Notes: generated by a model from the letters alone, not told the origin. Counted from the stretch's first letter, positions 1-8,754 are shown. The stretch is 31,209 nucleotides of DNA from Owenweeksia sp964619125 (GCA_964619125.1 CAZUCA010000040.1:1-31209); one strand, 5' to 3'. Numbers and translations: made by a program.

Positions 1-163
1 GAGAAAGCAGTGAGGAATTTCCGGTAAAATTGGCTTAGGATAGGGGGGCTCTTTGCTATCCATCCGCCCTTATATGGTCGCAAGAAAATAATTGAACAAA
101 TCCAGTCAGTTTTCCTGGCCCTCAAGAGCTCAAAACAAAAAAGGACATTTTTATCCTTTAATC

Positions 164-175
164 TGATAAATATCA
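164..175. promoter_or_regulatory. Fnr/Dnr-type operator before norZ
   Basis: TGATAAATATCA is a perfect TGAT-N4-ATCA palindrome, the core of sites bound by Crp/Fnr-superfamily regulators such as Fnr, Anr and Dnr. Its centre (169.5) is 28.5 nt upstream of the -7-like element at 198-205. This places it at about -41.5 from a predicted start near 211, the class II activator position. NO reductases are classic targets of this regulator family. The regulator itself is not in the window. Confidence 0.7.
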
Positions 176-197
176 TTTCCTGGCCTTTTCTGGCCAC

Positions 198-205
198 TAC
201 CTTCG
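198..205 (+). promoter_or_regulatory. -7 element of the norZ promoter
   Basis: TACCTTCG matches the Bacteroidota sigma-factor -7 consensus TAnnTTTG with one mismatch. It is correctly spaced behind the Fnr-type palindrome and predicts a leader of about 80 nt before the ATG at 291. No clear -33 TTG is seen, which would fit a promoter that depends on an activator. Confidence 0.45.
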
Positions 206-290
206 CCTGCAAAGTGGTTCATTATCAGTGCCACCAATCTTCCGGCCCTGAAGCTGACCGCTGACATACAATCATCAAAAAAACAGAAGT

Positions 291-2606
291 ATGAAGTATC
301 GTAGACTCTGGGCTGGTTTTATCATCGTGATGCTGGCCTCCTTTGCCGTACTGGGCTATTACGGCGTGGAAATCTATCGCCAGGCCCCACCGGTTCCTGA
401 CAAGGTGGTAACCGATGAGGGACAGTTGGTATTTGACGGGCAAACCATCAAGGATGGGCAGAACATCTGGCAGTCGATAGGCGGCCAGGAATTGGGTACC
501 ATCTGGGGCCATGGCTCCTATGTAGCTCCTGACTGGTCGGCAGACTGGCTCCACCGCGAAGCGGTTTATATGCTGAACCGATACGCCGAGAGCGACTACG
601 GCATCAGCTATGATGAGTTGGAGGCAGAACAACAGGCGGCCCTGCAAAAGCGGCTGCAAAACGAACTGCGTCCCAACCGCTATGATGTCGATAGCAAAAC
701 CCTCACTATCTCCCCCCTGCGGGCCGAGGCGATTGCCCATATCAGCCGGCACTACCAGGGCCTCTTTATGGATGACCCTGCCAAGGCAGACCTGCGTGAT
801 GCCTATGCCATCCCGGCGCTGACGGTTAAGGATGTGGAGCGCATGGAACAGATGAACGCTTTCTTTTTCTGGACTTCCTGGGCCTGCGTAACCAACCGCC
901 CCGGTGCCGAAATCACCTATACCAACAACTGGCCGCCCGAAGACCTGGTGGCCAATAAGCCGACCCCGGGATTAATTCTGTGGACCGGCTTTAGCGTAAT
1001 CATTCTGTTAGCGGGAATTGGCCTGCTGGCCTATTATTACGCATCCAATAAGGAGGAGGAAATAGACTATGAAAACCTGCCGCAAAAAGACCCGCTGCTC
1101 GGCCTGAAGCCAACCCCTTCCATGAAGGCCACCCTTAAGTACTACTGGGTGGTATGTGCCCTGATTGTAGTGCAGGTAATCATGGGCGTAATAACCGCCC
1201 ACTACGGCGTGGAAGGAACTGCCCTTTACGGCTTTCCCCTGGCTGATTACCTCCCTTACTCCATCAGCCGCACCTGGCACGTGCAAATCGCAATTTTCTG
1301 GATCGCCACCTCCTGGCTGGCTACCGGCCTCTTTATTGCCCCGGCGGTCTCCGGTTACGAACCGCGCTTCCAGAAGCTGGGAGTCAATATACTCTTTGGG
1401 GCCCTGCTGGTGATTGTAGTGGGCTCCCTGGCTGGTCAATGGTTTGGGGTGATGCAACGCCTGGGGCTGGAAACCAACTTCTGGTTTGGGCACCAGGGTT
1501 ACGAATACGTAGACCTGGGGCGCTTCTGGCAGATATTTCTCTTTGCCGGCCTCTTTATCTGGCTCTTTTTGATGGGCCGTGCCATCTGGCCAGCGCTCAG
1601 GCAGAAGAACGACAGCCGCCAGCTGCTGATCATGTTTCTTATTTCATCGGTGGCCATTGCGTCCTTTTACGGGGCTGGCCTGATGTGGGGGCGACAAACC
1701 AACCTGGCGGTAGCGGAATACTGGCGCTGGTGGGTGGTACACCTGTGGGTGGAAGGCTTCTTCGAAGTTTTTGCTACCGTGGTCATTGCCTTCCTCTTTA
1801 CCCGCATGGAAATAATCCGTGCCAAAATCGCTTCGGCCACGGTGCTCTTTTCCACCATTATCTTCCTCTCCGGTGGTATCATCGGAACCTTCCACCACCT
1901 TTACTTTACCGGTACCCCCACGGCAGTAATGGCACTGGGAGCAACCTTCAGTGCCCTGGAAGTGGTTCCCCTGGTATTGTTGGGTTTTGAAGCCTACCAC
2001 AACCTAACCATCAGCCGCAGCACCCGCTGGATTAAAGCCTATCGCTGGCCCATCTACTGTTTTATTGCGGTCGCCTTCTGGAACCTGGTAGGTGCCGGCA
2101 TCTTTGGCTTTCTAATTAATCCCCCTATCGCTCTCTACTATATGCAGGGACTCAACACTACTCCCGTACACGGCCACACGGCCCTCTTTGGTGTATATGG
2201 AATGCTCGGCATTGGCCTGATGCTTTTTGCCCTTAAGGGTATGGCTTCACATATGCAATGGAAAGAAAGCGTGATCCGCTTTGCTTTCTGGAGCATTAAC
2301 ATCGGCCTGCTGGCCATGGTGGTACTAAGCGTATTGCCGGTTGGTCTGGCGCAAACCTGGGCCAGCGTGCAGGATGGATTGTGGTATGCCCGCAGTGCCG
2401 AGTTTATGCAGGATCCCACCCTCGAATTCTGGCGCTGGATGCGGGTGATTGGCGATACCATCTTTGCCATTGGCGTTCTGGCCCTGGGTTACTTTGTGCT
2501 CGGCCTTAAAACCGGCTGGTCACTGAAGGACACCCCGGAAGTAGGCCGGGAGGAAATTTCGGAAGTATTGGAAAGGGAAGAACATGCCACAGAGGTGCAT
2601 GGCTAA
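291..2606 (+). CDS. norZ: Quinol-dependent nitric oxide reductase (qNOR)
   Basis: Reduces two NO to N2O in the cytoplasmic membrane using quinol. The 771-aa length, the N-terminal anchor followed by a long periplasmic domain (~residues 30-225), and the absence of a CxxCH heme-c motif indicate the single-subunit quinol type (qNOR, NorZ) rather than cNOR. The heme-copper-oxidase-like core follows with about 12 more membrane helices. Visible metal ligands are His330 (helix with HVQIAIFW, low-spin heme), His484 in HLWVEGFFE, the pair His535-His536, and His627/His629 in HGHTALFG. Glu488 and Glu492 match the conserved glutamates near the non-heme iron. No nirS/nirK, nosZ or norC is nearby, so detoxification of external NO is more likely than complete denitrification. 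An Fnr-type site lies upstream and a terminator directly downstream, so the gene is probably monocistronic. Confidence 0.95.
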   Translation: MKYRRLWAGFIIVMLASFAVLGYYGVEIYRQAPPVPDKVVTDEGQLVFDGQTIKDGQNIWQSIGGQELGTIWGHGSYVAPDWSADWLHREAVYMLNRYAESDYGISYDELEAEQQAALQKRLQNELRPNRYDVDSKTLTISPLRAEAIAHISRHYQGLFMDDPAKADLRDAYAIPALTVKDVERMEQMNAFFFWTSWACVTNRPGAEITYTNNWPPEDLVANKPTPGLILWTGFSVIILLAGIGLLAYYYASNKEEEIDYENLPQKDPLLGLKPTPSMKATLKYYWVVCALIVVQVIMGVITAHYGVEGTALYGFPLADYLPYSISRTWHVQIAIFWIATSWLATGLFIAPAVSGYEPRFQKLGVNILFGALLVIVVGSLAGQWFGVMQRLGLETNFWFGHQGYEYVDLGRFWQIFLFAGLFIWLFLMGRAIWPALRQKNDSRQLLIMFLISSVAIASFYGAGLMWGRQTNLAVAEYWRWWVVHLWVEGFFEVFATVVIAFLFTRMEIIRAKIASATVLFSTIIFLSGGIIGTFHHLYFTGTPTAVMALGATFSALEVVPLVLLGFEAYHNLTISRSTRWIKAYRWPIYCFIAVAFWNLVGAGIFGFLINPPIALYYMQGLNTTPVHGHTALFGVYGMLGIGLMLFALKGMASHMQWKESVIRFAFWSINIGLLAMVVLSVLPVGLAQTWASVQDGLWYARSAEFMQDPTLEFWRWMRVIGDTIFAIGVLALGYFVLGLKTGWSLKDTPEVGREEISEVLEREEHATEVHG

Positions 2607-2626
2607 ATTTTCATCTACCCTCAAAG

Positions 2627-2656
2627 AACCGTCGGCCCATGCTGGCCGGCGGTTTT
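2627..2656 (+). terminator. Rho-independent terminator of norZ
   Basis: An 11-bp stem (2627-2637 with 2644-2654, one T-G wobble) with a 6-nt loop CATGCT is followed by a short T run. It starts 20 nt after the norZ stop codon. Confidence 0.75.
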
Positions 2657-2680
2657 ATCGGAGGTTACCGGGTTTGCCTA

Positions 2681-3376
2681 TTAACGCTGGTCCATCCGGC
2701 GTATTCTACTTTCCAATTCTGCAAAAGTCACTTCCGGAGGGGCCATTTCGGGCAGTGATAAGTTTCGGTTAATGTCGAGGTTTATTGAATTCATCCCCTC
2801 CATATACACCCAAAAGCCCATGGGCCCATCGGACTGATTGTAAAGCAGTTTGTAACCAGCTTCACCCTGCGCTTTATCCATGCCAAGATCCTGCAGTGGA
2901 AAAATGGTCTTCTTACCATTGTTACTGCTCACTTCATTACCGCGAGCCACACCATGACCCTTCTGAATCATAAAGTGATCAGACTTAAAGTAATTCACGC
3001 AGCGCTGGTACTTCGCTTCCACTTCTGAAATATCAGTACCGGAGTTCGAGGGATAATACCAATAGGCGCCCTTTTCATAAAGTTGGTTATCCACATAATA
3101 AAGCTGGATCAACTGCTGGCCTTCCTCTGAAACCTGAAAGTAGGCTTCCACGCGATAGGTCTTAGTGCTATCATCCGGATCGCTTATGATTTCCATTAAA
3201 ATTGGCCCCTGCACCACCGCTTTAAACTGGGGGAAATCCTTCTTAAAAAGCATGCCGGCATCCAACAATGTAGAGCCATAGCTAAGCTTGCGCAGGGATT
3301 TAATAAAGGGCTCGGTTTGAGCGGACAGGCTCAGGAGCATAATTTGACATAGCAGCATGAGGGCAAACTTCTTCAT
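2681..3376 (-). CDS. Secreted protein of unknown function
   Basis: The 231-aa protein is not recognised. It starts with a clear Sec signal peptide (MKKFALMLLCQIMLLSLSAQ, likely cut after SAQ). The mature part is soluble and mixed alpha/beta, with aromatic-rich stretches (YYVDNQLYEKGAYWYYPS) and no membrane segment or lipobox. A periplasmic or surface location is inferred. It lies tail-to-tail with norZ, and 136 bp separate its start from the TonB receptor gene upstream on the same strand, so it may have its own promoter. No function can be assigned from the sequence. Confidence 0.8.
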   Translation of the reverse strand: MKKFALMLLCQIMLLSLSAQTEPFIKSLRKLSYGSTLLDAGMLFKKDFPQFKAVVQGPILMEIISDPDDSTKTYRVEAYFQVSEEGQQLIQLYYVDNQLYEKGAYWYYPSNSGTDISEVEAKYQRCVNYFKSDHFMIQKGHGVARGNEVSSNNGKKTIFPLQDLGMDKAQGEAGYKLLYNQSDGPMGFWVYMEGMNSINLDINRNLSLPEMAPPEVTFAELESRIRRMDQR

Positions 3377-3512
3377 ACGATAAGATTTGATTAAAGCCGC
3401 CCATAAGTTAGGTAAAATACTGCTTTACAGAATCTTTCATTATAACAAAAGAAACACCCCCATTCAGCCGCTGGAAGCAAGGCTGTCATAAAGTGGCTGG
3501 CAAAGAGGGTAG

Positions 3513-5921
3513 TCAGAGCCGCTCACTTTCCTGATCGAGTCCCCCTTCATGGAGTTTAACCGCCTTTACCTTTTGATTGCCGAAATTGTAGCTAAGACTC
3601 ACACTTACCTGACGGCTGTCGCGGCCGCCGGTACCGTTTATCCGCAGGCCGTTAAAACCGCCCACCGCCCGCCAGGGTGAAGTGTAAAGGATGTCAGAAA
3701 AGGCCAGGCGAAAAGAAAGTTTATCCTCCCAAAAGCGCTTTTGAAACGACAGGTCCAGAGACCCCATACTTTTGGTTCTGAAAGTACCACCCCATACCGA
3801 TGGGGTATTAAACCAGCCACTTAACTGCATGCTCCATTCGCCGGGGAGTTTAAAAGTGTTTTGGCCATAAAAGCTGAGGGTCTTTTGCTCGAGGGGTTCA
3901 AAACCGGGAGTATTAGCGGTAAACTTATTCTGGTAGGCATTGACGCTGGCGTACACATCCCACCAGTCATTAACCTTAAAGGGATAAGATATGCTGATGC
4001 TGATCACCTGCTGATCTGCCACATTCAGGGTGGTGATAAAGCTGCGGGTGGCATCCACGGTATCGGTAACCTGGGCAAAAAAGTCGCTCACATAGCTGTA
4101 ACTCACCGCCGTGTTGAGGGTATATTTATAGGTGTGGGTAAACTTAAGGTTGTCAGTATACTGAGGTTGCAGGAAGGGGTTACCCTTGCGAAACGACAGC
4201 TCATTAAGCACATATTCAAAGGGATTGAGCACTTCGTAATTGGGTCGCATAATGCGCCGGGAATAGGTAAGGGCAAAGCTGTTGTTCTGGTTTAGTTCAT
4301 AGCTAAGGCCCCCACTGGGAAACCAGTTCAGATAATTCCGCTCTACCAGGCTATCGGGACGGCTGTTGCGGTATTTAAGAAGTCCTTCGGAAATGGTTTG
4401 TTCTGCCCGTAAGCCGGCCTGGGCTTTTAGCTTGCCAATAGCCCGGGAAAGGTTGAGGTAGGCGGCATTTATTTGTTCCTCGTAGCTAAAATCATTGCTG
4501 CGATCATCATTAAAACTGGCATCGCCACTGGCTACATCGTAAAATTTAAAACTGTTATCGGTGCTCACTTTCGACGCCTTGGCTCCCAGACCTATGGCGG
4601 TTTCCAGCCATTGAAAGGCATAGTCGCTTTTGGCTGACAATATGTAGATATTGAGGGGGGTATTCATTTCGTAAATACGTTCGCTCAGCAATTGATCCTC
4701 AGCACCATTGTAATACACATTGGGTTGATAGCTGTTGCGTCTGCCTTTGTAGAGTCCATAATCGAGATCCATAGTGAGGCTCTGCTCATCAGCGCCCTCC
4801 CAGCGATAATTGGCATTTACAAAAAGATTGCTGTTGCGGGCTTCATTAAAATTATCCGATACCAGCACCTGGCTAAGGGTATCGGCACCCACGGCACTTA
4901 TGGGAGTACGATTATCCATCTGCGATTCATCATCAGTGAGGGTACCGGTTAGGGTAAGTCCGAAGGTGCTGTGCGTAGTGGCAAAGAAATCGACGCCGGC
5001 ACGCAGGTTCTGGCTCAATCCTTCCGTAACCGTTTCCGATTTCTGGTCAAAGACCATCCCTGATTGCTGCCGCCTGAGATTAAAAAAATGATAGCGCTTA
5101 TAGAGGTTGTTGGCATAGTTGCCATAAAAGTTAAACTTGCGGTTGCGATGATTAACGGAAAGGCTGTTTTGCCAGCGTCCGTACTTGCCATAGCTAAAGT
5201 TGCTGGTAACAGTACCATTGGTGCCAAAGCGCAGGTCCTTTTTCAGTTTAATATTAATTATGCCGGCTGCTCCGGCAGCGTCATATTTGGAAGAGGGTTG
5301 GGTAATGAGCTCCACCGACTCGATCTGGTCGGCCTGGATGTTTTTCAGGTAATTATTCAGGTCCTCGCCAGCCAGTTGCAGCTGCCTGCCGTTTACATAA
5401 AAAATCACCCCGCTCTTGCCTTCGAGGATGATATTGTCGTTGTTATCTATAATCACACCCGGAGCTTTGCGCAACAGCTCCATGCCGTCGGTACCGGTGG
5501 TGGCCAGATCACTCGATACATTAAATATAGTTTTATCGGGTAACACCTCCAGCATGGCCTTGTCTGCTTTTACCGTAACCTCCGCCAGGTTTTCAGCTGC
5601 TGCTTCCAGTTCAATCAGTGGTAAAGTGCGGTTCTCATTCAGATCAATGACCTCAGTAAAATACGGGCGAAATCCCATACTGCGGGCTTCCAGGTAATAA
5701 CGGCCACTTAACAAGCCATTAAGCCGGTAATTGCCGTTGCCATCGCTCACATTGACCTTGGCCACGCTACTGTCGGCCGCCTGGTGCAGCATAACCGTTA
5801 CAAAGGGAATCGACTCATTGTCGCTACTGCGTACACTGCCACTTAAACTAAGATCTTGGGCAAGCGTACTGAGACTGAAAAATGTAAGAAGCAGGTTAAG
5901 AATAGCTAATTTCCTGACCAT
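3513..5921 (-). CDS. TonB-dependent receptor, OMP_b-brl_3 family
   Basis: The order of parts is a signal peptide (MVRKLAILNLLLTFFSLSTLAQ), a CarboxypepD_reg-like beta-sandwich (~26-90: LSGSVRSSDNESIPFVTV), a plug domain (~100-220, with YVNGRQLQL and AAGIINI), and a long barrel of alternating aromatic strands to residue 802. This matches the outer-membrane beta-barrel family common in Bacteroidota (FecA/CirA-like receptors lacking SusD partners). The frame stays open upstream to an ATG at 6053, but the signal peptide begins at 5921 and the putative promoter lies inside the extension, so 5921 is preferred (5945 is possible). No SusD, TonB or siderophore gene is adjacent, so the substrate cannot be told. 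A peptide, metal or oligosaccharide is possible. Confidence 0.88.
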   Translation of the reverse strand: MVRKLAILNLLLTFFSLSTLAQDLSLSGSVRSSDNESIPFVTVMLHQAADSSVAKVNVSDGNGNYRLNGLLSGRYYLEARSMGFRPYFTEVIDLNENRTLPLIELEAAAENLAEVTVKADKAMLEVLPDKTIFNVSSDLATTGTDGMELLRKAPGVIIDNNDNIILEGKSGVIFYVNGRQLQLAGEDLNNYLKNIQADQIESVELITQPSSKYDAAGAAGIINIKLKKDLRFGTNGTVTSNFSYGKYGRWQNSLSVNHRNRKFNFYGNYANNLYKRYHFFNLRRQQSGMVFDQKSETVTEGLSQNLRAGVDFFATTHSTFGLTLTGTLTDDESQMDNRTPISAVGADTLSQVLVSDNFNEARNSNLFVNANYRWEGADEQSLTMDLDYGLYKGRRNSYQPNVYYNGAEDQLLSERIYEMNTPLNIYILSAKSDYAFQWLETAIGLGAKASKVSTDNSFKFYDVASGDASFNDDRSNDFSYEEQINAAYLNLSRAIGKLKAQAGLRAEQTISEGLLKYRNSRPDSLVERNYLNWFPSGGLSYELNQNNSFALTYSRRIMRPNYEVLNPFEYVLNELSFRKGNPFLQPQYTDNLKFTHTYKYTLNTAVSYSYVSDFFAQVTDTVDATRSFITTLNVADQQVISISISYPFKVNDWWDVYASVNAYQNKFTANTPGFEPLEQKTLSFYGQNTFKLPGEWSMQLSGWFNTPSVWGGTFRTKSMGSLDLSFQKRFWEDKLSFRLAFSDILYTSPWRAVGGFNGLRINGTGGRDSRQVSVSLSYNFGNQKVKAVKLHEGGLDQESERL

Positions 5922-6039
5922 GGAGCGCGATTTTTGTGATGTCATTTGCCATTGCGGAAATGAACTTCGGGATTTGTTAAATGGTAGCAGGACAGGAAAG
6001 CACCTAAGCGGGCACCCTCCAGGGGTTAAGCAAAGAAAA

Positions 6040-6056
6040 CAAATGTAAAACATTTG
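6040..6056. promoter_or_regulatory. Inverted repeat overlapping the TonB receptor promoter
   Basis: CAAATGT-AAA-ACATTTG is a perfect 7-bp inverted repeat with a 3-nt spacer. Read on the minus strand, its left arm is part of TACATTTG (6047-6040), an exact match to TAnnTTTG, pointing at the TonB receptor gene. The overlap suggests an operator at which a bound protein would block that promoter. No cognate regulator is visible nearby. Confidence 0.5.
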
Positions 6057-6160
6057 CCGGAGGCCATTAAGGCATAAAATCCTAAAAGCAAGTTAAAAAT
6101 TCAGCTATATAAGTTGATAGGCTGTAAGTACTTAGTGCTCAAACCGGTGGCTTTTTTAAC

Positions 6161-6168
6161 TAACTTTA
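6161..6168 (+). promoter_or_regulatory. Possible -7 element before the 6192 gene
   Basis: TAACTTTA matches TAnnTTTG except for the last base. It lies inside the longer reading frame that starts at 6114, which argues for the downstream GTG start at 6192. Confidence 0.3.
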
Positions 6169-6191
6169 CCTTTAATCACCTGACCTGTAAT

Positions 6192-7175
6192 GTGAAAGAA
6201 TACGCCAAATACTTCGGATTGGCCTTCCTGCTATTTGCCGTAGTAGGATTTATCAATGGCTGGAGTGACCGGCCCGAAACCGCCCGTGACAAGCTTTACC
6301 GGGAGATGACGGTGGTTAAAATTGGTGATCGCTTTTACTTTGAGCTAACCTCTGAAAGCCTTTACCGCTTCTACTATTCCGTTGACAGCGATTCAATTGA
6401 ATCGTTTAATGAAAGCCTCACCTATAGCCTGCAGTATTTTGCCAGCTCCATGGGCAAAACTACCGCACGCCATAATGAAATAGTGGAGAAAATCGGGGCC
6501 GTGATCGGGCCTACCGCCGGTATCAGTGTTTCCGCCTATTCTGTAATCGAGTCTCTCAAAAAGCCGCGCTTCTTCTCCTGGAAGGGCCTCAAAAATAACC
6601 TGAGCTTTTTGATCGGTTCTGTTTCCGGATACCTGCTGGGAGAATGGGCCGGAGCCAATATCTGGACCGGGGTGAACTCTGATTTGGCGGCTACCCTGAT
6701 TCGCGAAGACCGGCAGATGTGGCAAACGGCGGAGAAAAAAAGGCTCATTGCCACCTTGCTGGAACTACAAACCACCGAAAATGCTAAAATCGAGGGTCTT
6801 AAAAATGTGGCCCTGCTAGGTGATGACCCTGTAGGACTGTGCGAGTGCCCTTTCAATCAAAAAATTACCCACACTCTTCAGCAGCTTATCCATTCTGAGG
6901 GCGGATTGAATTCAGAAGATTTTGACCGGGTGGAGAAGTTGAAAGAATCCCACGATCGGGCCCGCCACTCACAGCCCTATGACGAGGTAAAAAAAATGAT
7001 AAATGGCCGTATGGTTCACCTGATTTCGGATGGGGGAAATGTAAAACTTCAGGAAGCTTCCGGTTACAACCAGGCCAATTGGGAAGTAAATTGCCTGAAG
7101 CTCTGCGAGCTGCTCAGCACAGCGCCTGGCTCCTACTCCACTGCTCTACCGGAACCGGTGGTCGCCGTTCCGTGA
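6192..7175 (+). CDS. Membrane-anchored protein of unknown function
   Basis: Not recognised. The frame is open from an ATG at 6114, but that would put 26 low-complexity residues ahead of the natural start and place a -7-like element inside the gene. The GTG at 6192 (VKEYAKYF) gives a better protein of 327 aa. It has an N-terminal membrane anchor (~8-24, FGLAFLLFAVVGFING), a globular part, and a glycine-rich, weakly hydrophobic segment (~137-158, FLIGSVSGYLLGEWAGANIW). A helical, Glu/Lys-rich C-terminal half follows, with a Cys-x-Cys (GLCECP) near residue 216 and further Cys near the end. The gene stands alone between divergent and convergent neighbours. No catalytic motif is seen. Confidence 0.65.
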   Translation: MKEYAKYFGLAFLLFAVVGFINGWSDRPETARDKLYREMTVVKIGDRFYFELTSESLYRFYYSVDSDSIESFNESLTYSLQYFASSMGKTTARHNEIVEKIGAVIGPTAGISVSAYSVIESLKKPRFFSWKGLKNNLSFLIGSVSGYLLGEWAGANIWTGVNSDLAATLIREDRQMWQTAEKKRLIATLLELQTTENAKIEGLKNVALLGDDPVGLCECPFNQKITHTLQQLIHSEGGLNSEDFDRVEKLKESHDRARHSQPYDEVKKMINGRMVHLISDGGNVKLQEASGYNQANWEVNCLKLCELLSTAPGSYSTALPEPVVAVP

Positions 7176-7204
7176 CTCGTATTCAATGACTGTTATCCTT
7201 TCCC

Positions 7205-7741
7205 TTACCCCTTGCGGGTCATGTACATCTTCCAAACCACCTTCCAGTCACTTTCGCCGGACGGAACTGCCAGTTCCCAAAGCACCTCACCGGCTCCCTG
7301 AGCCGCAAAGCTAATCCGTGCCACGCTTTCGCCCTCTTCATTTTTACGAAAAAACTCTGCTGTACCAGGACCCATAAAGCTACCTGAAAAACCATTGCCC
7401 AATTGTGGATGCCGGTTGTCCATCCAGAAGATGCGCCACTGAGCAATTTTTTCATCGTAATAGCGCAGGCTAAAACCCTTCAGGCTATCTGGCTTATCCA
7501 TGGCATCCCAAAAAAACTGGACCTCTCCCTGCCAGTGTTCGGCAATGACGGTACTATCGAGGATGTATTTCACTTCATTAGTCGCTTCGAACGAAAGCCA
7601 GCTGCCGTCGCTGTGCCTGATTTGCTGTTCAATCTGCCATTCCCCGATCCAGAAATCAAATTGACGGGCAGGATCCTGCTGAGCCAAAACGATATTGGCG
7701 CTTAGCAGGGCGTACATGCTGGTTAAGAGGCCATATTTCAT
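7205..7741 (-). CDS. Secreted DUF1579-like protein
   Basis: The 178-aa protein has a signal peptide (MKYGLLTSMYALLSANIVLAQ) followed by FDFWIGEWQIEQQ, the signature opening of the DUF1579-like family, which is predicted to form a lipocalin-like small beta barrel. Repeated Trp/aromatic strand ends (FFWDAMD, WRIFWMD, WKVVWKMYM) support this. Function is unknown in the family, although binding of a small hydrophobic ligand is often proposed. It ends 14 bp before the regulator gene on the same strand begins its stop-to-start gap, so the two may be cotranscribed with the regulator first. Confidence 0.7.
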   Translation of the reverse strand: MKYGLLTSMYALLSANIVLAQQDPARQFDFWIGEWQIEQQIRHSDGSWLSFEATNEVKYILDSTVIAEHWQGEVQFFWDAMDKPDSLKGFSLRYYDEKIAQWRIFWMDNRHPQLGNGFSGSFMGPGTAEFFRKNEEGESVARISFAAQGAGEVLWELAVPSGESDWKVVWKMYMTRKG

Positions 7742-7755
7742 AGGCTTGTTGATGG

Positions 7756-8754
7756 TTAGAGTGAGGCTGCTTGTGATTGCCTGATGGCTTTGTTGTATTT
7801 ACCGCGGTAGTCTATGGGGGTCATGCCGGTGTATTTTTTAAAGACATCGCGAAAGGCTTTAGTATCGTTGTAGCCCACCTCGTACATTACCTCGCTCACC
7901 CCCTTACGGGCTGACTCCAGTTCCTTTTTGGCGGCTTCAATCTTTACGCGTTGTAAATATTCAAGGGCCGTGTTACTGGTTGCCTTCTTAAAGCGGCGTT
8001 CAAAACTGCGCCGGCTGAGATTCACCTGCTGACAAAGCTCATCAACCGTTATTTTTTCGGGGTAATTTTTCTCAATAAACTCCTGGGCCTTCAATACTTC
8101 CTTATCCTGATGCTCCTTCTGACCACTGAATATCACAAAGGGAGATTGACTGTGCCGGTCGATATCAATCATAAAGGCCTTAGCCGCAGCAATGGCTACT
8201 TCCCTACCGGCGTATTTTTCGATCAGGTAAATCAGCAGATTAGTGAAGGCATAGGCACCACCGCTGGTGTAAATACCATCGGCTTCGGTTACAATGCGTT
8301 CATCAACCAGAATGGCCTCGGGAAACAAACGCCGGAACTCATTGGCGGAGGCCCAGTGAGTAGAGCAATAGCGCCCGTTCAACAAACCGCTTGAAGCCAG
8401 AAAAAATGAACCGATACAAAGGCTCACCACCTCTGCCCCGGCCTTATACTTTTTAATTATCCAGGGGAGTATTTCCTTATTGTTTGCGAGGTTTTGCCGG
8501 AGATCGCCATGAATGGCCGGCAGAATGATCAAATCGGTATGCCCAACCTCCTCCAAAAGCACATCGGGGTTGATGCTAAACAAGCCACTGCTTTGAGTTA
8601 CCGTAGGGGTAAGACCTACCAAATGCAAATCGAAGAGCGGGGATTGCCCGCTCCCGTGCAGAAACTGGTTTACCCAACTCAGAATCTGATGCGTGCCCTC
8701 CACATTTACCAGGCTGAAATGCCCGTTTGGGACTAAAATAGAGACGTGCTTCAT
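7756..8754 (-). CDS. GlxA-type transcriptional regulator (DJ-1/PfpI + AraC HTH)
   Basis: A two-domain regulator of 332 aa. Residues ~1-190 are a DJ-1/PfpI-like domain (KHVSILVPNGHFSLVNVEG) with a Cys at ~112 in the nucleophile-elbow position (SLCIGSFFLASSGLL). Residues ~235-330 are an AraC/XylS DNA-binding domain with two helix-turn-helices (VNLSRRSFERRFKK and VMYEVGYNDTKAFRDVFKKYTGMTP). The frame extends to an ATG at 8817, but family alignment favours MKHVSILVP at 8754. In characterised relatives the first domain senses small metabolites and rarely has enzyme activity. The gene is divergent from the VOC/SRPBCC operon, so that operon is its likely target. A perfect inverted repeat sits between them. 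Confidence 0.9.
   Translation of the reverse strand: MKHVSILVPNGHFSLVNVEGTHQILSWVNQFLHGSGQSPLFDLHLVGLTPTVTQSSGLFSINPDVLLEEVGHTDLIILPAIHGDLRQNLANNKEILPWIIKKYKAGAEVVSLCIGSFFLASSGLLNGRYCSTHWASANEFRRLFPEAILVDERIVTEADGIYTSGGAYAFTNLLIYLIEKYAGREVAIAAAKAFMIDIDRHSQSPFVIFSGQKEHQDKEVLKAQEFIEKNYPEKITVDELCQQVNLSRRSFERRFKKATSNTALEYLQRVKIEAAKKELESARKGVSEVMYEVGYNDTKAFRDVFKKYTGMTPIDYRGKYNKAIRQSQAASL

Larger units (their letters stand above)
1..290. other. Upstream region of the NO reductase gene
   Basis: No gene is recognised here. The first ~120 bases show nothing that can be assigned. The second half holds the Fnr-type palindrome at 164-175 and a -7-like element at 198-205. The word TTTCCTGGCC occurs at 111-120 and 176-185, with a near copy TTTTCTGGCC at 186-195, so the palindrome is flanked by repeated CTGGCC words. 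A weak inverted repeat AAAGGA/TCCTTT lies at 140-159. The region probably serves only as the nor promoter. Any gene to the left ends before the window starts. Confidence 0.5.

Noticed and set aside
140..159. AAAGGA/TCCTTT inverted repeat as an upstream terminator
   Set aside because: Only 6 AT-rich base pairs with an 8-nt loop; too weak to call.
225..752. Minus-strand open frame of 175 codons
   Set aside because: It is antisense to the clear norZ gene and shows no family features.
2584..2772. Short plus-strand frame after norZ
   Set aside because: It overlaps the norZ end, runs through its terminator and is antisense to the next gene.
5922..6053. 44-residue N-terminal extension of the TonB receptor
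   Set aside because: The signal peptide starts at 5921 and the promoter-like TACATTTG and palindrome lie inside the extension.
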